A stretch of 41,919 bases of DNA from MGIIb-O2 sp964003245 (GTDB taxonomy: Archaea; Thermoplasmatota; Poseidoniia; Poseidoniales; Thalassarchaeaceae). The notes beneath the pieces are model-generated. The model did not search any database and was not told the origin of the DNA. It was given only the letters and a program-made list of their open reading frames with translations. The stretch's first letter is position 1, and the number at the start of each line of letters is the position of its first letter. Of the stretch, positions 9,391-17,560 are shown piece by piece. A program made the position numbers and the translations under genes. The stretch covers positions 1 to 41,919 of the forward strand of contig CAXFIU010000008.1 in the NCBI GenBank assembly GCA_964003245.1, in the 5' to 3' direction.

Positions 9391-9527
9391 GTGCTCCTCG
9401 GTACTCATAGGGAACGTCAAAGCCGTAGCTCGGTTCTCCTTTCGTCGTCACTGGAGCGTTTCAGCGGAATTAATACCCCCTCATAGACGATTGCATAGTA
9501 CTCTTGTATAGAGTGGATTGAAGAAAC
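9391..9527. other. GC-rich intergenic segment, possible structured RNA
   Basis: The first 80 bases after the FKBP stop are about 55% G+C by hand count, clearly richer than the surrounding AT-rich coding sequence. Short complementary pieces such as GCTC/GAGC and CTCC/GGAG are present. I cannot fold it into a tRNA, find snoRNA C/D boxes or recognise RNase P or SRP RNA motifs. It may be an ncRNA, a leader for the next gene, or chance. Confidence 0.25.
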
Positions 9528-9548
9528 ATGTCTGTTTCGGAGCAGTTA

Positions 9549-10169
9549 ATGGCATCAACTCGGGCATTTGGATTGGCATTGTCAATACTTATGCTTTCAA
9601 CAACTCTGACAGGATGTTTAGGACTAGCAACTCAAAGAGAATTCATGGAAGGATTACGCGATGCACCAGAGGTACGTAATACTGAGGTGACTGTTGGATT
9701 TGATTATACATTTGAATCGAATAGTCTCGATTCAGTTCTTTATACAAATGAGACAATTATTAATTTTGATGAAACAATATCATTATTGGTAATTGATTTT
9801 AGAGCTCAGTTTCCTTATTCATCTGTGATAGATGAATTAGTTGGTAATGAAACAAACGAGTATCGATATGCTCATGCTAAACTTTGGAAACCTGGAGTTA
9901 GAGAAAGTGGCGGAGATCCTTTTTGGGAAGTTAAGGCCACTCAAGATTTCCCTCAACAGAAGTTCGAGTTTCCTCAATCAGATTTGATTTCAGGACCTTG
10001 GATATTTGAAGTAGAAGCACGTGGTTACGGGGTGACCGCGCCAATAGACCAAGCATCCTTCTATGACCACTTTGATACCTATGCTACAATCACAAAACCA
10101 TGCATAGTATTTGCGGAGTCCCACGATTTTGACGAATGTACATACCTTTCTGACCTCCAATCTTCGTGA
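9549..10169 (+). CDS. Predicted secreted lipoprotein, function unknown
   Basis: A protein of about 206 residues with a hydrophobic signal sequence ending in a lipobox, STTLTGC, so it is predicted to be exported and lipid-anchored to the outer face of the membrane. The start at ATG 9549 is supported by GGAG at 9539-9542, 6 nt upstream, and by a compact signal peptide (MASTRAFGLALSILML). ATG 9528 in the same frame would add seven residues. The mature part is beta-rich, with no repeat or catalytic motif I recognise. Two cysteines near the C-terminus (KPCIVF and DECTYL) could form a disulfide. The ELWxxDGT protein at 39837 has a very similar signal and lipobox, STTLAGC, but no other likeness. The neighbours give no clue to its role. 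Confidence 0.75.
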   Translation: MASTRAFGLALSILMLSTTLTGCLGLATQREFMEGLRDAPEVRNTEVTVGFDYTFESNSLDSVLYTNETIINFDETISLLVIDFRAQFPYSSVIDELVGNETNEYRYAHAKLWKPGVRESGGDPFWEVKATQDFPQQKFEFPQSDLISGPWIFEVEARGYGVTAPIDQASFYDHFDTYATITKPCIVFAESHDFDECTYLSDLQSS

Positions 10170-10210
10170 TTAGTTGATTTATCCTCTTGCGTAGCGCTTA
10201 TCAATCAAAG

Positions 10211-10239
10211 TTAGGTCGCCGCGCTGCTGAGGGACCTAA
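10211..10239 (+). promoter_or_regulatory. 5' leader hairpin of the uS2 gene
   Basis: TTAGGTC (10211-10217) and GACCTAA (10233-10239) are perfectly complementary and abut the ATG at 10240. The 15-nt loop holds GAGG (10229-10232), an SD-like sequence. Folding or protein binding here could control translation. This is inferred from sequence alone. Confidence 0.5.
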
Positions 10240-10854
10240 ATGGATGAAAGTCAGACTCCACTTGTACCGCTTGAAATGTATGATGCGCATGCTGTGCACA
10301 TAGGAACGAATCAGAAGTCTGCTGACATGAAGCAGTTCTTAGACGAGGTTCGACAAGACAATAGTGGAATACACATAATTGATGTTAGACAAACCGATTC
10401 AAGGATTCGTGCGGTTGCAAAATTCTTATCTAATTTTGATGCAGATAGAATCTTAGTAGTGAGTGCTCGTCAGTACGGTCAAAGACCAGCTAGAAAATTT
10501 GCTCAAACAATTGGTGCAATGCGAATTGTTGGTAGATTTATTCCAGGGACACTTACCAATTCTCGTCTTAGAACTTATATTGAGCCCGAAGTAATTGTTG
10601 TTACAGACCCTGCTGCTGATCAACAGGCACTAACAGAAGCAGTCAGTTCAGGATTACCTGTTGTTGCAATTTGTGATGCAAACAATCGATTAAGAAATGT
10701 AGACTTGGCTCTTCCTGCAAATAACAAAGGACGTCGTTCCTTAGCTCTAGTATACTGGTTATTAGCTAGAGAAATGATGAAGGAACGCGGAGTAATCAAT
10801 GATGCAGATTGGGAAAGAGCCCAAGATGTAATGGACTGGGAGTCCACCTTCTAG
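10240..10854 (+). CDS. rps2: Ribosomal protein uS2 (archaeal S2)
   Basis: Component of the small ribosomal subunit, 204 residues, the usual archaeal length. Recognisable uS2 segments are GIHIIDVRQTDSRIRAVAKF, ILVVSARQYGQRPARKFAQ, GRFIPGTLTNS, PEVIVVTDPAADQQALTEA and the C-terminal ALPANNKGRRSLALVYWLLA. The start ATG follows directly after a 7-bp hairpin. In many archaea uS2 sits with enolase and RNA polymerase subunit genes. Here it is next to a tRNA-dihydrouridine synthase gene 17 bases downstream, which suggests a translation-related pair but not the classical operon. Identification is firm. Confidence 0.96.
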   Translation: MDESQTPLVPLEMYDAHAVHIGTNQKSADMKQFLDEVRQDNSGIHIIDVRQTDSRIRAVAKFLSNFDADRILVVSARQYGQRPARKFAQTIGAMRIVGRFIPGTLTNSRLRTYIEPEVIVVTDPAADQQALTEAVSSGLPVVAICDANNRLRNVDLALPANNKGRRSLALVYWLLAREMMKERGVINDADWERAQDVMDWESTF

Positions 10855-10871
10855 TATTGCTGGAAGTCAAT

Positions 10872-11852
10872 ATGCTCGAACAGCCTGTTCCACTATTTCT
10901 TGCTCCGATGGCAGGTGTCACGGACCTAGCCTATCGATTACTGGCTAGAGAATGTGGCGCTGATCTGTCAATAACTGAGTTTACTGCTGCTTCCGGTCTA
11001 TCAAGACACGATGCAAGTTCGTGGCTTAAGGTTGAATCTGATCCTCGTGAAAAACCATTTATTCCTCAGATATTTGGAGGCGACATTAATGAAATGGTTA
11101 CCACAGTAGAATTATTGGAACATAAAGCAGATATTATTGACATAAATTTTGGTTGTCCTGCGCCAAAGGTGTGTAGAAATAATGCTGGTGCAGCATTGCT
11201 TCGTTCTCCCGACCAAGTAATTGAGATGGTTAGAGCTTGTATCAATGCAACAAATGTTCCTATTACAGTGAAGATGCGATTGGGAACAGGTTCAGGCCCT
11301 AATACTGCCCTAGAAATTACTCAAAGATTGGAAGACGAAGGCGTTGAAAGAGTATGTGTACATGGAAGGACATTGAGACAGAGATATTCGGGCGAAGCTG
11401 ACTGGAAGCAAATCAAAGAGATAGTAGATTCAGTTGATATTCCTGTAATTGCTAATGGTGATATTATAGATGCTAGAAGTGCATCATCTTGTATGGAAGT
11501 TACAGGAGCGGGAGGGCTAATGATAGGTAGGGGTGCTATAGGGAGGCCGATGATTTTCCATGAGATAAAAAGAGACTTAGGATGGTCTGTTGGTAAACCA
11601 CCTTGGAAAGATGATAATATTGCCTCCTCTCGTTTATGGTGCTGGAATAGATATCTCGAATTGAGCACTGAATTATATTCTGGCACTAGAAATAAAAATC
11701 TAAAGCGTCATGCAGTATCATTCACTAAGGGACTTCCGGGGGCATCCAAAATGAGAGTAGAATTACATTCAATACCTACTCAAGAAAAAATGGGAAACCG
11801 AGTTACACAATATCTCGAAGAATTAACTCAAATCGAGACTCTATCGATTTGA
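10872..11852 (+). CDS. dus: tRNA-dihydrouridine synthase (Dus family)
   Basis: FMN enzyme that reduces uridines in tRNA to dihydrouridine. The TIM-barrel opens with LFLAPMAGVTDLAYRLLARE. The catalytic segment is IIDINFGCPAPKVCRNNAGA with the conserved Cys. FMN-phosphate segments are IPVIANGDIIDARSA and GAGGLMIGRGAIGRP. The helical RNA-binding C-terminus is shorter and less distinctive. ATG 10872 is preferred, giving MLEQPVPLFLAPMAG at 326 residues; the longer frame from TTG 10809 would run 46 bases back into the uS2 gene. It follows uS2 by 17 bases, so the two may be cotranscribed. The subfamily (DusA, B or C) and target uridine cannot be read from the sequence. Confidence 0.93.
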   Translation: MLEQPVPLFLAPMAGVTDLAYRLLARECGADLSITEFTAASGLSRHDASSWLKVESDPREKPFIPQIFGGDINEMVTTVELLEHKADIIDINFGCPAPKVCRNNAGAALLRSPDQVIEMVRACINATNVPITVKMRLGTGSGPNTALEITQRLEDEGVERVCVHGRTLRQRYSGEADWKQIKEIVDSVDIPVIANGDIIDARSASSCMEVTGAGGLMIGRGAIGRPMIFHEIKRDLGWSVGKPPWKDDNIASSRLWCWNRYLELSTELYSGTRNKNLKRHAVSFTKGLPGASKMRVELHSIPTQEKMGNRVTQYLEELTQIETLSI

Positions 11853-11906
11853 TAATCACCGGTCACTTACCGTAATGACTGTATTCTATTAGTTACTCGA
11901 TAATAT

Positions 11907-12662
11907 ATGGATGACAGTATTCTCATTCTTATTATGCTTGCAGGATTTATTGGAGGCTTTGTAGATAGTGCTGTTGGCGGAGGCGGTCTTATTCGGCTAC
12001 CTGCCTTATTGGCCGCCGGACTCCCTTCTCACGTTGCGCTAGCTACAAACAAATTTGGCTCAACATGGGCTGCTGGCATGTCTAGTGCTCAATATTGGAT
12101 GAGTGGTATTGTTCCTAAGAAGGAGGCATCAATAGGCTGGTTGTTAATGTTAGTAATGTCAGTTCTTGGGGCACTCGCAGTAACAAAAATTTCAGCATCT
12201 TGGGTAATAAAATTAGTTTTCATTGTTCTTTTAATTATGTTTTTGTATGTATTATTCAGAAAAGAGTTTGGTGTTGAAGAAAATATACGTGAAGAAAAAA
12301 TATTGCCTGTAACAATTAGTATGTCTACAGTGTTTGGATTTTACGATGGCTTTCTAGGTCCTGGTACGGGCAATTTTCTAATTGCAGGATATGTTAAAGA
12401 AGTAGGATTCGATATGAAAAGAGCAGCTGCTACATCGAAAATAGTCAATTTTGGTGGTAATTTAGGAGCTTTGTTATTATTTGCCTCAATGGACTTGGTC
12501 GACTATTCAGTAGGCATTCCATTTGCCATTGTAAATATAGTTGGAGGATTACTTGGTTCAACTTATGCATTAAAGTACGGCACTCAATTACTACGTCCTC
12601 TGTTCCTCATTATTTCTTTCTCTTTAATCTCGAAAATTGGATATGATATTTTACTTTCCTAA
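11907..12662 (+). CDS. TauE/SafE-family membrane permease
   Basis: Integral membrane protein of 251 residues with about eight hydrophobic segments in two homologous halves. Each half opens with a Gly-rich motif: AGFIGGFVDSAVGGGGLIRL at the N-terminus and GFYDGFLGPGTGNFLIAGYV near residue 145. This is the YfcA/TauE/SafE pattern, a family linked to export or uptake of sulfite, sulfonates and other organic anions. The substrate cannot be told from sequence. It starts 54 bases after the dus stop and precedes the oxidoreductase run by 38 bases, so it may serve the same metabolic unit, but that is only positional. Confidence 0.9.
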   Translation: MDDSILILIMLAGFIGGFVDSAVGGGGLIRLPALLAAGLPSHVALATNKFGSTWAAGMSSAQYWMSGIVPKKEASIGWLLMLVMSVLGALAVTKISASWVIKLVFIVLLIMFLYVLFRKEFGVEENIREEKILPVTISMSTVFGFYDGFLGPGTGNFLIAGYVKEVGFDMKRAAATSKIVNFGGNLGALLLFASMDLVDYSVGIPFAIVNIVGGLLGSTYALKYGTQLLRPLFLIISFSLISKIGYDILLS

Positions 12663-12700
12663 ACCAAAATCTTGAAACCAAAGAACCGAGTAAAGAGTTC

Positions 12701-13786
12701 ATGTCAAGTGATAATATGTACTACAGGATGATGGGAAATACTGGTATTCAAGTTTCTGTATTGTCGTATGGTTTTTGGGCAACTTATGGCGTCAAAGATA
12801 GATTACAGGATAGTCAAGGAGTTGAAATGGCTAAAGAATGTATGAAAATTGCTAGAAATGCAGGAGTTAACTGTTTCGATCATGCTGAGGCTTATGGTAA
12901 TCCTAATGGCGAAGCCGAGAGAATTTTTGGTATTGCATTATCCGAACTTCAAGAAGAAGATCCCGAAAAATGGCGACGCTCTGATATTGTTATAACGACA
13001 AAGATTTTCTGGGGTGGAAACGGAGTCAATGAATCTGGGCTTTCAAGAAAACACATCATGGAGGGTCTAGATAATTGTTTACAGAGATTACAATTGGACT
13101 ATGTTGACATGGTTTTTTGTCATCGTCCTGATCCATTCACACCGACATCTACAGTTGTCCGAGCTATGACAGATGCAGTAAGAAATGGTTGGGCCACATC
13201 ATGGGGTACTTCAGAATGGTCCGCAGCTCAAATTATGGAGGCGATTTGGTTTGCTAAATCAGAAGGCTTGGAACCACCAATGTTCGAGCAACCTCAATAC
13301 AATATGCTCCATAGACAGAGGTTTGAGCAAGAATATTTTCCACTATATCAGCCACCATATAATTACGGAACAACGATTTGGTCGCCTCTTAGGTCTGGCT
13401 TCTTGACTGGAAAATATAATGACGGAATTCCCGAAGACTCTCGTCCAACTCAAGAAGGCTATGAGTGGTTGATTGAAGATCTAGAAATGCGTAAGAAGAA
13501 CGGAGAAGTTGAGATTGTCAAAAAACTTACAGATTATGCTGCTGACAATTTTAATTGCTCTACTGCTCAACTATCGTTAGCTTGGTGTCTAAAGAATTCT
13601 AATGTCAGTACAATTCTTCTTGGTGCCACTAAACCTGAACAGATGATTGAAAATCTTGGTTGCATAGAGATTGCAGAGAAGATGAATGACAAGCATATGT
13701 CAGAAATCGACTCAATTCTTGGTAACAAACCCGATGATTGGATAGGTTATGGCGGAGCTGGAAATCGTCAATTAAGAACATTATAA
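12701..13786 (+). CDS. Aldo/keto reductase, AKR6 / potassium-channel beta-subunit type
   Basis: NADPH-dependent carbonyl reductase of 361 residues. The catalytic tetrad is visible: Asp in NCFDHAEAYG, the Tyr in the same segment, Lys in DIVITTKIFWGG and His in MVFCHRPDP. Several stretches are strikingly like animal Kv-beta subunits and bacterial YghZ: ITTKIFWGG, GLSRKHIMEGL, RPDPFTP, SAAQIMEA and the C-terminal SEIDSILGNKPDDW. Cofactor-binding segments near the C-terminus include ILLGATKPEQMIENLG. The start at ATG 12701 is listed; ATG 12716 (MYYRMMGNTG) is also plausible. The gene is followed 12 bases later by an SDR and then an OYE-type gene, so the three probably act on related carbonyl or enone substrates. 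There is no ion-channel gene nearby. Confidence 0.93.
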   Translation: MSSDNMYYRMMGNTGIQVSVLSYGFWATYGVKDRLQDSQGVEMAKECMKIARNAGVNCFDHAEAYGNPNGEAERIFGIALSELQEEDPEKWRRSDIVITTKIFWGGNGVNESGLSRKHIMEGLDNCLQRLQLDYVDMVFCHRPDPFTPTSTVVRAMTDAVRNGWATSWGTSEWSAAQIMEAIWFAKSEGLEPPMFEQPQYNMLHRQRFEQEYFPLYQPPYNYGTTIWSPLRSGFLTGKYNDGIPEDSRPTQEGYEWLIEDLEMRKKNGEVEIVKKLTDYAADNFNCSTAQLSLAWCLKNSNVSTILLGATKPEQMIENLGCIEIAEKMNDKHMSEIDSILGNKPDDWIGYGGAGNRQLRTL

Positions 13787-13798
13787 TTAGGTGATTTT

Positions 13799-14563
13799 AT
13801 GGAAACCGGACTTTCGAATAAAGTCGTTCTGGTGACTGGTGGTGCTGGAGGAATAGGTGAAGAGATTTGCAAAGCCTTTGCATCTGAAGGCTCCAAAGTC
13901 ATAGTTCATTACCATAGTTCTTCAGAAAATGCTGCAAAGATTGCTGATGAAATTCAAGGCTTTTCTATTAAAGCAGATTTAACAAAATTATCTGAAACAA
14001 AATTAATGTTTGAAAAGATTATCGGAAAATATGATCGAATAGATGTTTGTATTGCAAATGCTGGTTATTATCCACCAGAACCTTTACCTTTATGGGATAT
14101 AGATTCAGAGCGCTGGAAAAAAACAATTTCTTCTAATTTAGATGTCTCAGTTAACACAGCTCGAAGCTTTCTCAAACATGCTTCTAAGAATAAAAGTGGC
14201 TCGATTGTATTTATTGGTTCAACGGCAGGAATCTATGGAGAATCCGGTCATTCTGATTATGCAGCAGCAAAGGGAGCGATTACTTCTGGGTTACTTATGT
14301 CATTGAAGAATGATGTTTCTAATTTTGGTAATATTAGAGTTAATGCTGTCTCACCTGGGTGGACAGTCACTCCTAAGAAACTGGAAAATGGTATTGATGA
14401 AGAATTGATAGATAGAGCTACTGCCACGATGTCTCTCAAAAAATTAGCAACACCACAAGATGTGGCGAACACAGTTGTTTCCATTTCATCAGATTACATT
14501 TCTGGCCATATCACTGGACAGGTTATCGAGGTTGCCGGTGGAATGGAAGGACGAATAGTCTAG
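13799..14563 (+). CDS. Short-chain dehydrogenase/reductase (SDR)
   Basis: Classical NAD(P)-dependent oxidoreductase of 254 residues. The cofactor motif is TGGAGGIGEE near residues 14-23, with the NAG motif in CIANAGYY. The catalytic Ser-X12-Tyr-X3-Lys arrangement is complete in GSTAGIYGESGHSDYAAAKG. The C-terminal segment ISGHITGQVIEVAGGM is typical of FabG-like enzymes. The ATG follows GGTGA (13790-13794), an SD. The gene lies 12 bases after the aldo/keto reductase and 2 bases before the flavin oxidoreductase, so cotranscription is very likely. The substrate is unknown; a 3-oxoacyl or sugar-alcohol type cannot be distinguished by eye. Confidence 0.93.
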   Translation: METGLSNKVVLVTGGAGGIGEEICKAFASEGSKVIVHYHSSSENAAKIADEIQGFSIKADLTKLSETKLMFEKIIGKYDRIDVCIANAGYYPPEPLPLWDIDSERWKKTISSNLDVSVNTARSFLKHASKNKSGSIVFIGSTAGIYGESGHSDYAAAKGAITSGLLMSLKNDVSNFGNIRVNAVSPGWTVTPKKLENGIDEELIDRATATMSLKKLATPQDVANTVVSISSDYISGHITGQVIEVAGGMEGRIV

Positions 14564-14565
14564 GA

Positions 14566-15684
14566 TTGAATAATTCAAGAGTTGAGAAAATGCGTTCTAA
14601 AGATAGTTTTGTCCTACCTAGGACAGGCACGGTTCTGAAAAATCGAACAGTTTTAGCTGCAATGACTAACAAACAGAGTTATGAAAATGGTATTCTATCT
14701 GAAGAAGAGAAGAAATGGCTCATCCGACGTGCTAAAGGTGATTTTGCGATTACTACAACTGCGGCAACAAACGTTACAGAAACTGGGCGTGGTTGGAATG
14801 GAGAAATGGGCGTTTGGGGGGATCATCATATCCCTGGATTAACCGACTTAGCAACTGGTCTGAGACAATCAGGAACAATTAGTCTCGCTCAATTATTCCA
14901 TGGTGGTATGCGGGCTCCAAAGAGTATCAATGGAGTACAACCTGTTTCTGCGAGTATTAACACTGAACCAGGCATGGATGGTATCTACACTAAGGCTTTA
15001 GAACATAATGAAATTAAAGAAATGATTAATTCATTCGCAGATGCCGCAGTTAGGTGTGAGGAATCAGGATTTGATGGAGTAGAATTACATGGCGCACATT
15101 CTTATTTGATTTGCCAATTTTTAGGTAAAATAACCAACCGTCGAGATGATGAATGGGGTGGCAATTTAGAAGGACGGAGTAAATTTCTGAGAGAGATTAT
15201 CAAATTAATCCGAGAAAGAACAAATCCTAATTTCCTAATTGCTGTACGTATTTCTCCAATTATTGAAAAGGCAGGAATTTTCCTTGAAGACAGCCTCGAA
15301 TTAGCTAAAATCCTATCTAAATTGGAAATAGATATGTTACATATTTCATGTTGGGATGTCTTTCAGAAAATAGAATCTGACTCACAGAATAGAAGTTTAA
15401 CTAAGTTATTTAGAGGCGTAATCCCTGATTCATTACCATTGATATCTACAGGAGCGGTCTGGACAGCAAAAGACGCCAAATATGTTTTTGATGAAGGTGC
15501 TGATTTAGTTGGCGTTGCTAGAGTTGGAATAGCTCATCCTGATTGGCCAAAATATATTTCAGATATCTCATACTCTCCTCAGAGGCCTCCATTTTCTGAA
15601 TCTCATCTTCTTGAGATGGACCTAAGTCCTGTTTTTATCGACTATATGAGAGCCTGGAAAGGCTTTGTTATCGGCGGAAAATGA
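14566..15684 (+). CDS. NADH:flavin oxidoreductase, Old Yellow Enzyme family
   Basis: FMN-dependent TIM-barrel ene-reductase of 372 residues. Motifs include FHGGMRAPKSINGVQPV, the active-site His pair in FDGVELHGAHSYLICQFLG, and NRRDDEWGGNLEGRSKFLRE, the counterpart of the conserved NxRxDxYGGS. The FMN-phosphate end is PLISTGAVWTAKDAKY and ADLVGVARVGIAHPDWP. There is no C-terminal iron-sulfur or FAD domain, so it is the single-domain OYE type. The listed start is TTG 14566, two bases after the SDR stop; ATG 14590 would shorten it by eight residues, and neither has an obvious SD. It ends the AKR-SDR-OYE run and converges on the regulator gene four bases beyond. Confidence 0.9.
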   Translation: MNNSRVEKMRSKDSFVLPRTGTVLKNRTVLAAMTNKQSYENGILSEEEKKWLIRRAKGDFAITTTAATNVTETGRGWNGEMGVWGDHHIPGLTDLATGLRQSGTISLAQLFHGGMRAPKSINGVQPVSASINTEPGMDGIYTKALEHNEIKEMINSFADAAVRCEESGFDGVELHGAHSYLICQFLGKITNRRDDEWGGNLEGRSKFLREIIKLIRERTNPNFLIAVRISPIIEKAGIFLEDSLELAKILSKLEIDMLHISCWDVFQKIESDSQNRSLTKLFRGVIPDSLPLISTGAVWTAKDAKYVFDEGADLVGVARVGIAHPDWPKYISDISYSPQRPPFSESHLLEMDLSPVFIDYMRAWKGFVIGGK

Positions 15685-15687
15685 TTA

Positions 15688-16770
15688 TTATTGTAGAGAA
15701 TCATCTATTCTCTCAGCTACTGTAATTAGTCTACGAATTGTTCTATCTAAACGACTCAATACTCTTTCTCTAACCTCATTTCCATCTTTTCCTGCAATTC
15801 TGAATCCATAAGGCATTCTTCCTCCTAGTGTATTTAGTAATAATTTTTGATTTTCAATTTCCACATCTTCAAGTATTTTTTGTATTTTCTCAATACTCAG
15901 ATTTTTTTTATTAATTCCTAAAATGATTTTTTTTGTTATTTCAGGAGCCAATCTTCCTAAACCTCCTCTAGTAACTAACCATTCTTCTCCTCTGGCATCA
16001 AATTGTCTCATCAAACCAAGATATACATCCTGTGCAATTCTATCTGGCATGGCGACACGTTCAATGATACTCATTTCCAATAATCTTTCTAGTACTCGTT
16101 GTACTCTTGATCTTGTTTCATCCAATCTTTCTGCCAGCACCAGTAGAGTAATTGCTCTATGACTTTGCGATAACTCGATTGTTATTTTTTTCGCCAAATC
16201 ATCATCTGATTTTCCTCTTTCACCATTTAGACCTAAATCTTCTACTAATGAGTCAATTCTATCTTTTCCCTCAATAGTAGCATTTGGTTCTGCAATTTTA
16301 ATTTTAAATCTCCTTTCCTCATCCTCAGCTTCAGTCATCATCCTTTCTTCGGAATAAATAATTAAATCCGATAATTCTGAAAGGCGAATATCAAGAATTT
16401 TCCTTGCCTGTACTCCCAGTAATTCGACTGCGTTAGTCATTGAGCCTCCCCTTAACACATGTATGTGCCATCTTCCTTTGAGTTCGGATGACACCAGTCC
16501 AGATTCTCTCAGTCTTAGCATCTGATTATGCATCGCAGTTTGTGACAATCCACAAGAATCGCCCAATTCTTTTGTATTCCATCCACGAAGTGGCTCTATC
16601 AATAATGATCCAGTAAACATTCTATGCAGTGCACTAGGCTCATCATTAATATTCCAAGATTCAGATTTTCTTCTAACTAGAGAAAGTGAATCAATTAACC
16701 ATTCTAGAAGAACTTGAGTGTCTTTACTACCAGTAGGCATTGGTTGTTCTACCAGCCTTAGTCTGAACAT
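15688..16770 (-). CDS. Winged-helix transcriptional regulator, function unknown
   Basis: A 360-residue, soluble, mostly helical protein. A helix-turn-helix is visible at about residues 67-95 (ELGDSCGLSQTAMHNQMLRL followed by RESGLVSSELKGRWHIHV, the wing). A second HTH-like stretch lies near residues 205-240 (TLLVLAERLDETRSRVQRVL). The rest is rich in Arg and Glu and has no ligand domain I recognise. The start is ATG 16770; ATG 16740 is an in-frame alternative. It is the last of three regulator genes on this strand and converges with the OYE gene, only three bases separating their ends. Control of the neighbouring oxidoreductase genes is possible but unsupported beyond position. Confidence 0.75.
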   Translation of the reverse strand: MFRLRLVEQPMPTGSKDTQVLLEWLIDSLSLVRRKSESWNINDEPSALHRMFTGSLLIEPLRGWNTKELGDSCGLSQTAMHNQMLRLRESGLVSSELKGRWHIHVLRGGSMTNAVELLGVQARKILDIRLSELSDLIIYSEERMMTEAEDEERRFKIKIAEPNATIEGKDRIDSLVEDLGLNGERGKSDDDLAKKITIELSQSHRAITLLVLAERLDETRSRVQRVLERLLEMSIIERVAMPDRIAQDVYLGLMRQFDARGEEWLVTRGGLGRLAPEITKKIILGINKKNLSIEKIQKILEDVEIENQKLLLNTLGGRMPYGFRIAGKDGNEVRERVLSRLDRTIRRLITVAERIDDSLQ

Positions 16771-16834
16771 ACAACCTTATGCGATAATTCAGAGTGTAAG
16801 AGCATTCTGCTAAACTCTCTATAATTTGGGCGAA

Positions 16835-17497
16835 TCAAGCATACTCTGCTCTCAAGTCGAGCCAATTATATTCAATCCTCGAACTTTTTAATCCTGACAA
16901 ATGATCTGCTAATGTCAAACTATTGAGTGATACAATGCCTCTATTTCTGAGGACACAAATAGCAGAATGGACTGCAGACCTCGATCTTCCTAAATCTCTT
17001 GCTAGTTGTGCTTGACTTTCAGGAATACAAGATACTGCAAGTTTTACAACAATTGACTTTTGTAGACTTGAGAGCCCCACTGGTAACATTGCAGCTGCCC
17101 TTTTTTCATCTCTAACGCCCGTTCCCAATAATATCTCTATTTGAGCAGGTGCGCCAGCATAATAACAGGTTCTTCCGTTAACAGGAATAATTGTTACAGT
17201 TTTTTCATTTACTAAAACATCTAAGTGATGTCTCAGAGTTCCATTTGCTGCATTCATTCTTCTTTGTAGTTCACGGAAATGTAGTCCTGGAGATTTTTCT
17301 AGAGTGGTCAAAATCTTTGCACGTACAGGGTGCTCCCAAGGGTGCTCACTCGGTGAAGATATCGTTCCTTCGGCAATTGGAGGAATTAGTGCAGGCATTA
17401 AACTTGTAATGCCGATTGTAGCTCCTCCTAGGGCAATAATGCCATCAACGGCCCAAGAACGCCTACTGCGCCACTGTTGGAGTAAAGCCATAACCAT
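16835..17497 (-). CDS. Membrane-anchored winged-helix regulator
   Basis: A 220-residue protein with one hydrophobic segment close to the N-terminus (DGIIALGGATIGITSLMPAL, about residues 18-37), then two winged-helix domains. The first, about residues 50-110, has HPVRAKILTTLEKSPGLHFR and a recognition helix in GTLRHHLDVLV, as in ArsR/MarR-like archaeal regulators. The second, about residues 140-195, has SQAQLARDLGRSRSAVHSAI. Family knowledge: archaea often carry such membrane-tethered wHTH proteins, whose signals are mostly unknown. A 7-bp inverted repeat lies 40-60 bases upstream. Starts at ATG 17497 or 17491 differ by two residues. It lies between two other regulator genes. Confidence 0.75.
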   Translation of the reverse strand: MVMALLQQWRSRRSWAVDGIIALGGATIGITSLMPALIPPIAEGTISSPSEHPWEHPVRAKILTTLEKSPGLHFRELQRRMNAANGTLRHHLDVLVNEKTVTIIPVNGRTCYYAGAPAQIEILLGTGVRDEKRAAAMLPVGLSSLQKSIVVKLAVSCIPESQAQLARDLGRSRSAVHSAICVLRNRGIVSLNSLTLADHLSGLKSSRIEYNWLDLRAEYA

Positions 17498-17537
17498 TTT
17501 CTGACGAACTAGTCTTTGAAAGAATCGGTCATTTGAG

Positions 17538-17559
17538 TCGATAACGCATCATTTATCGA
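17538..17559. repeat. Inverted repeat between two regulator genes
   Basis: TCGATAA (17538-17544) and TTATCGA (17553-17559) form a perfect 7-bp inverted repeat with an 8-nt spacer. It begins one base past the end of the HxlR gene and lies upstream of the membrane-anchored regulator. No T-run follows in the direction of transcription, so an operator seems as likely as a terminator. Confidence 0.4.
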
Positions 17560-17560
17560 A

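Noticed and set aside
9391..9527. tRNA gene in the GC-rich gap
   Set aside because: There is no T-arm GGTTCRANNCC, no acceptor pairing and no anticodon stem at the right spacing on either strand.
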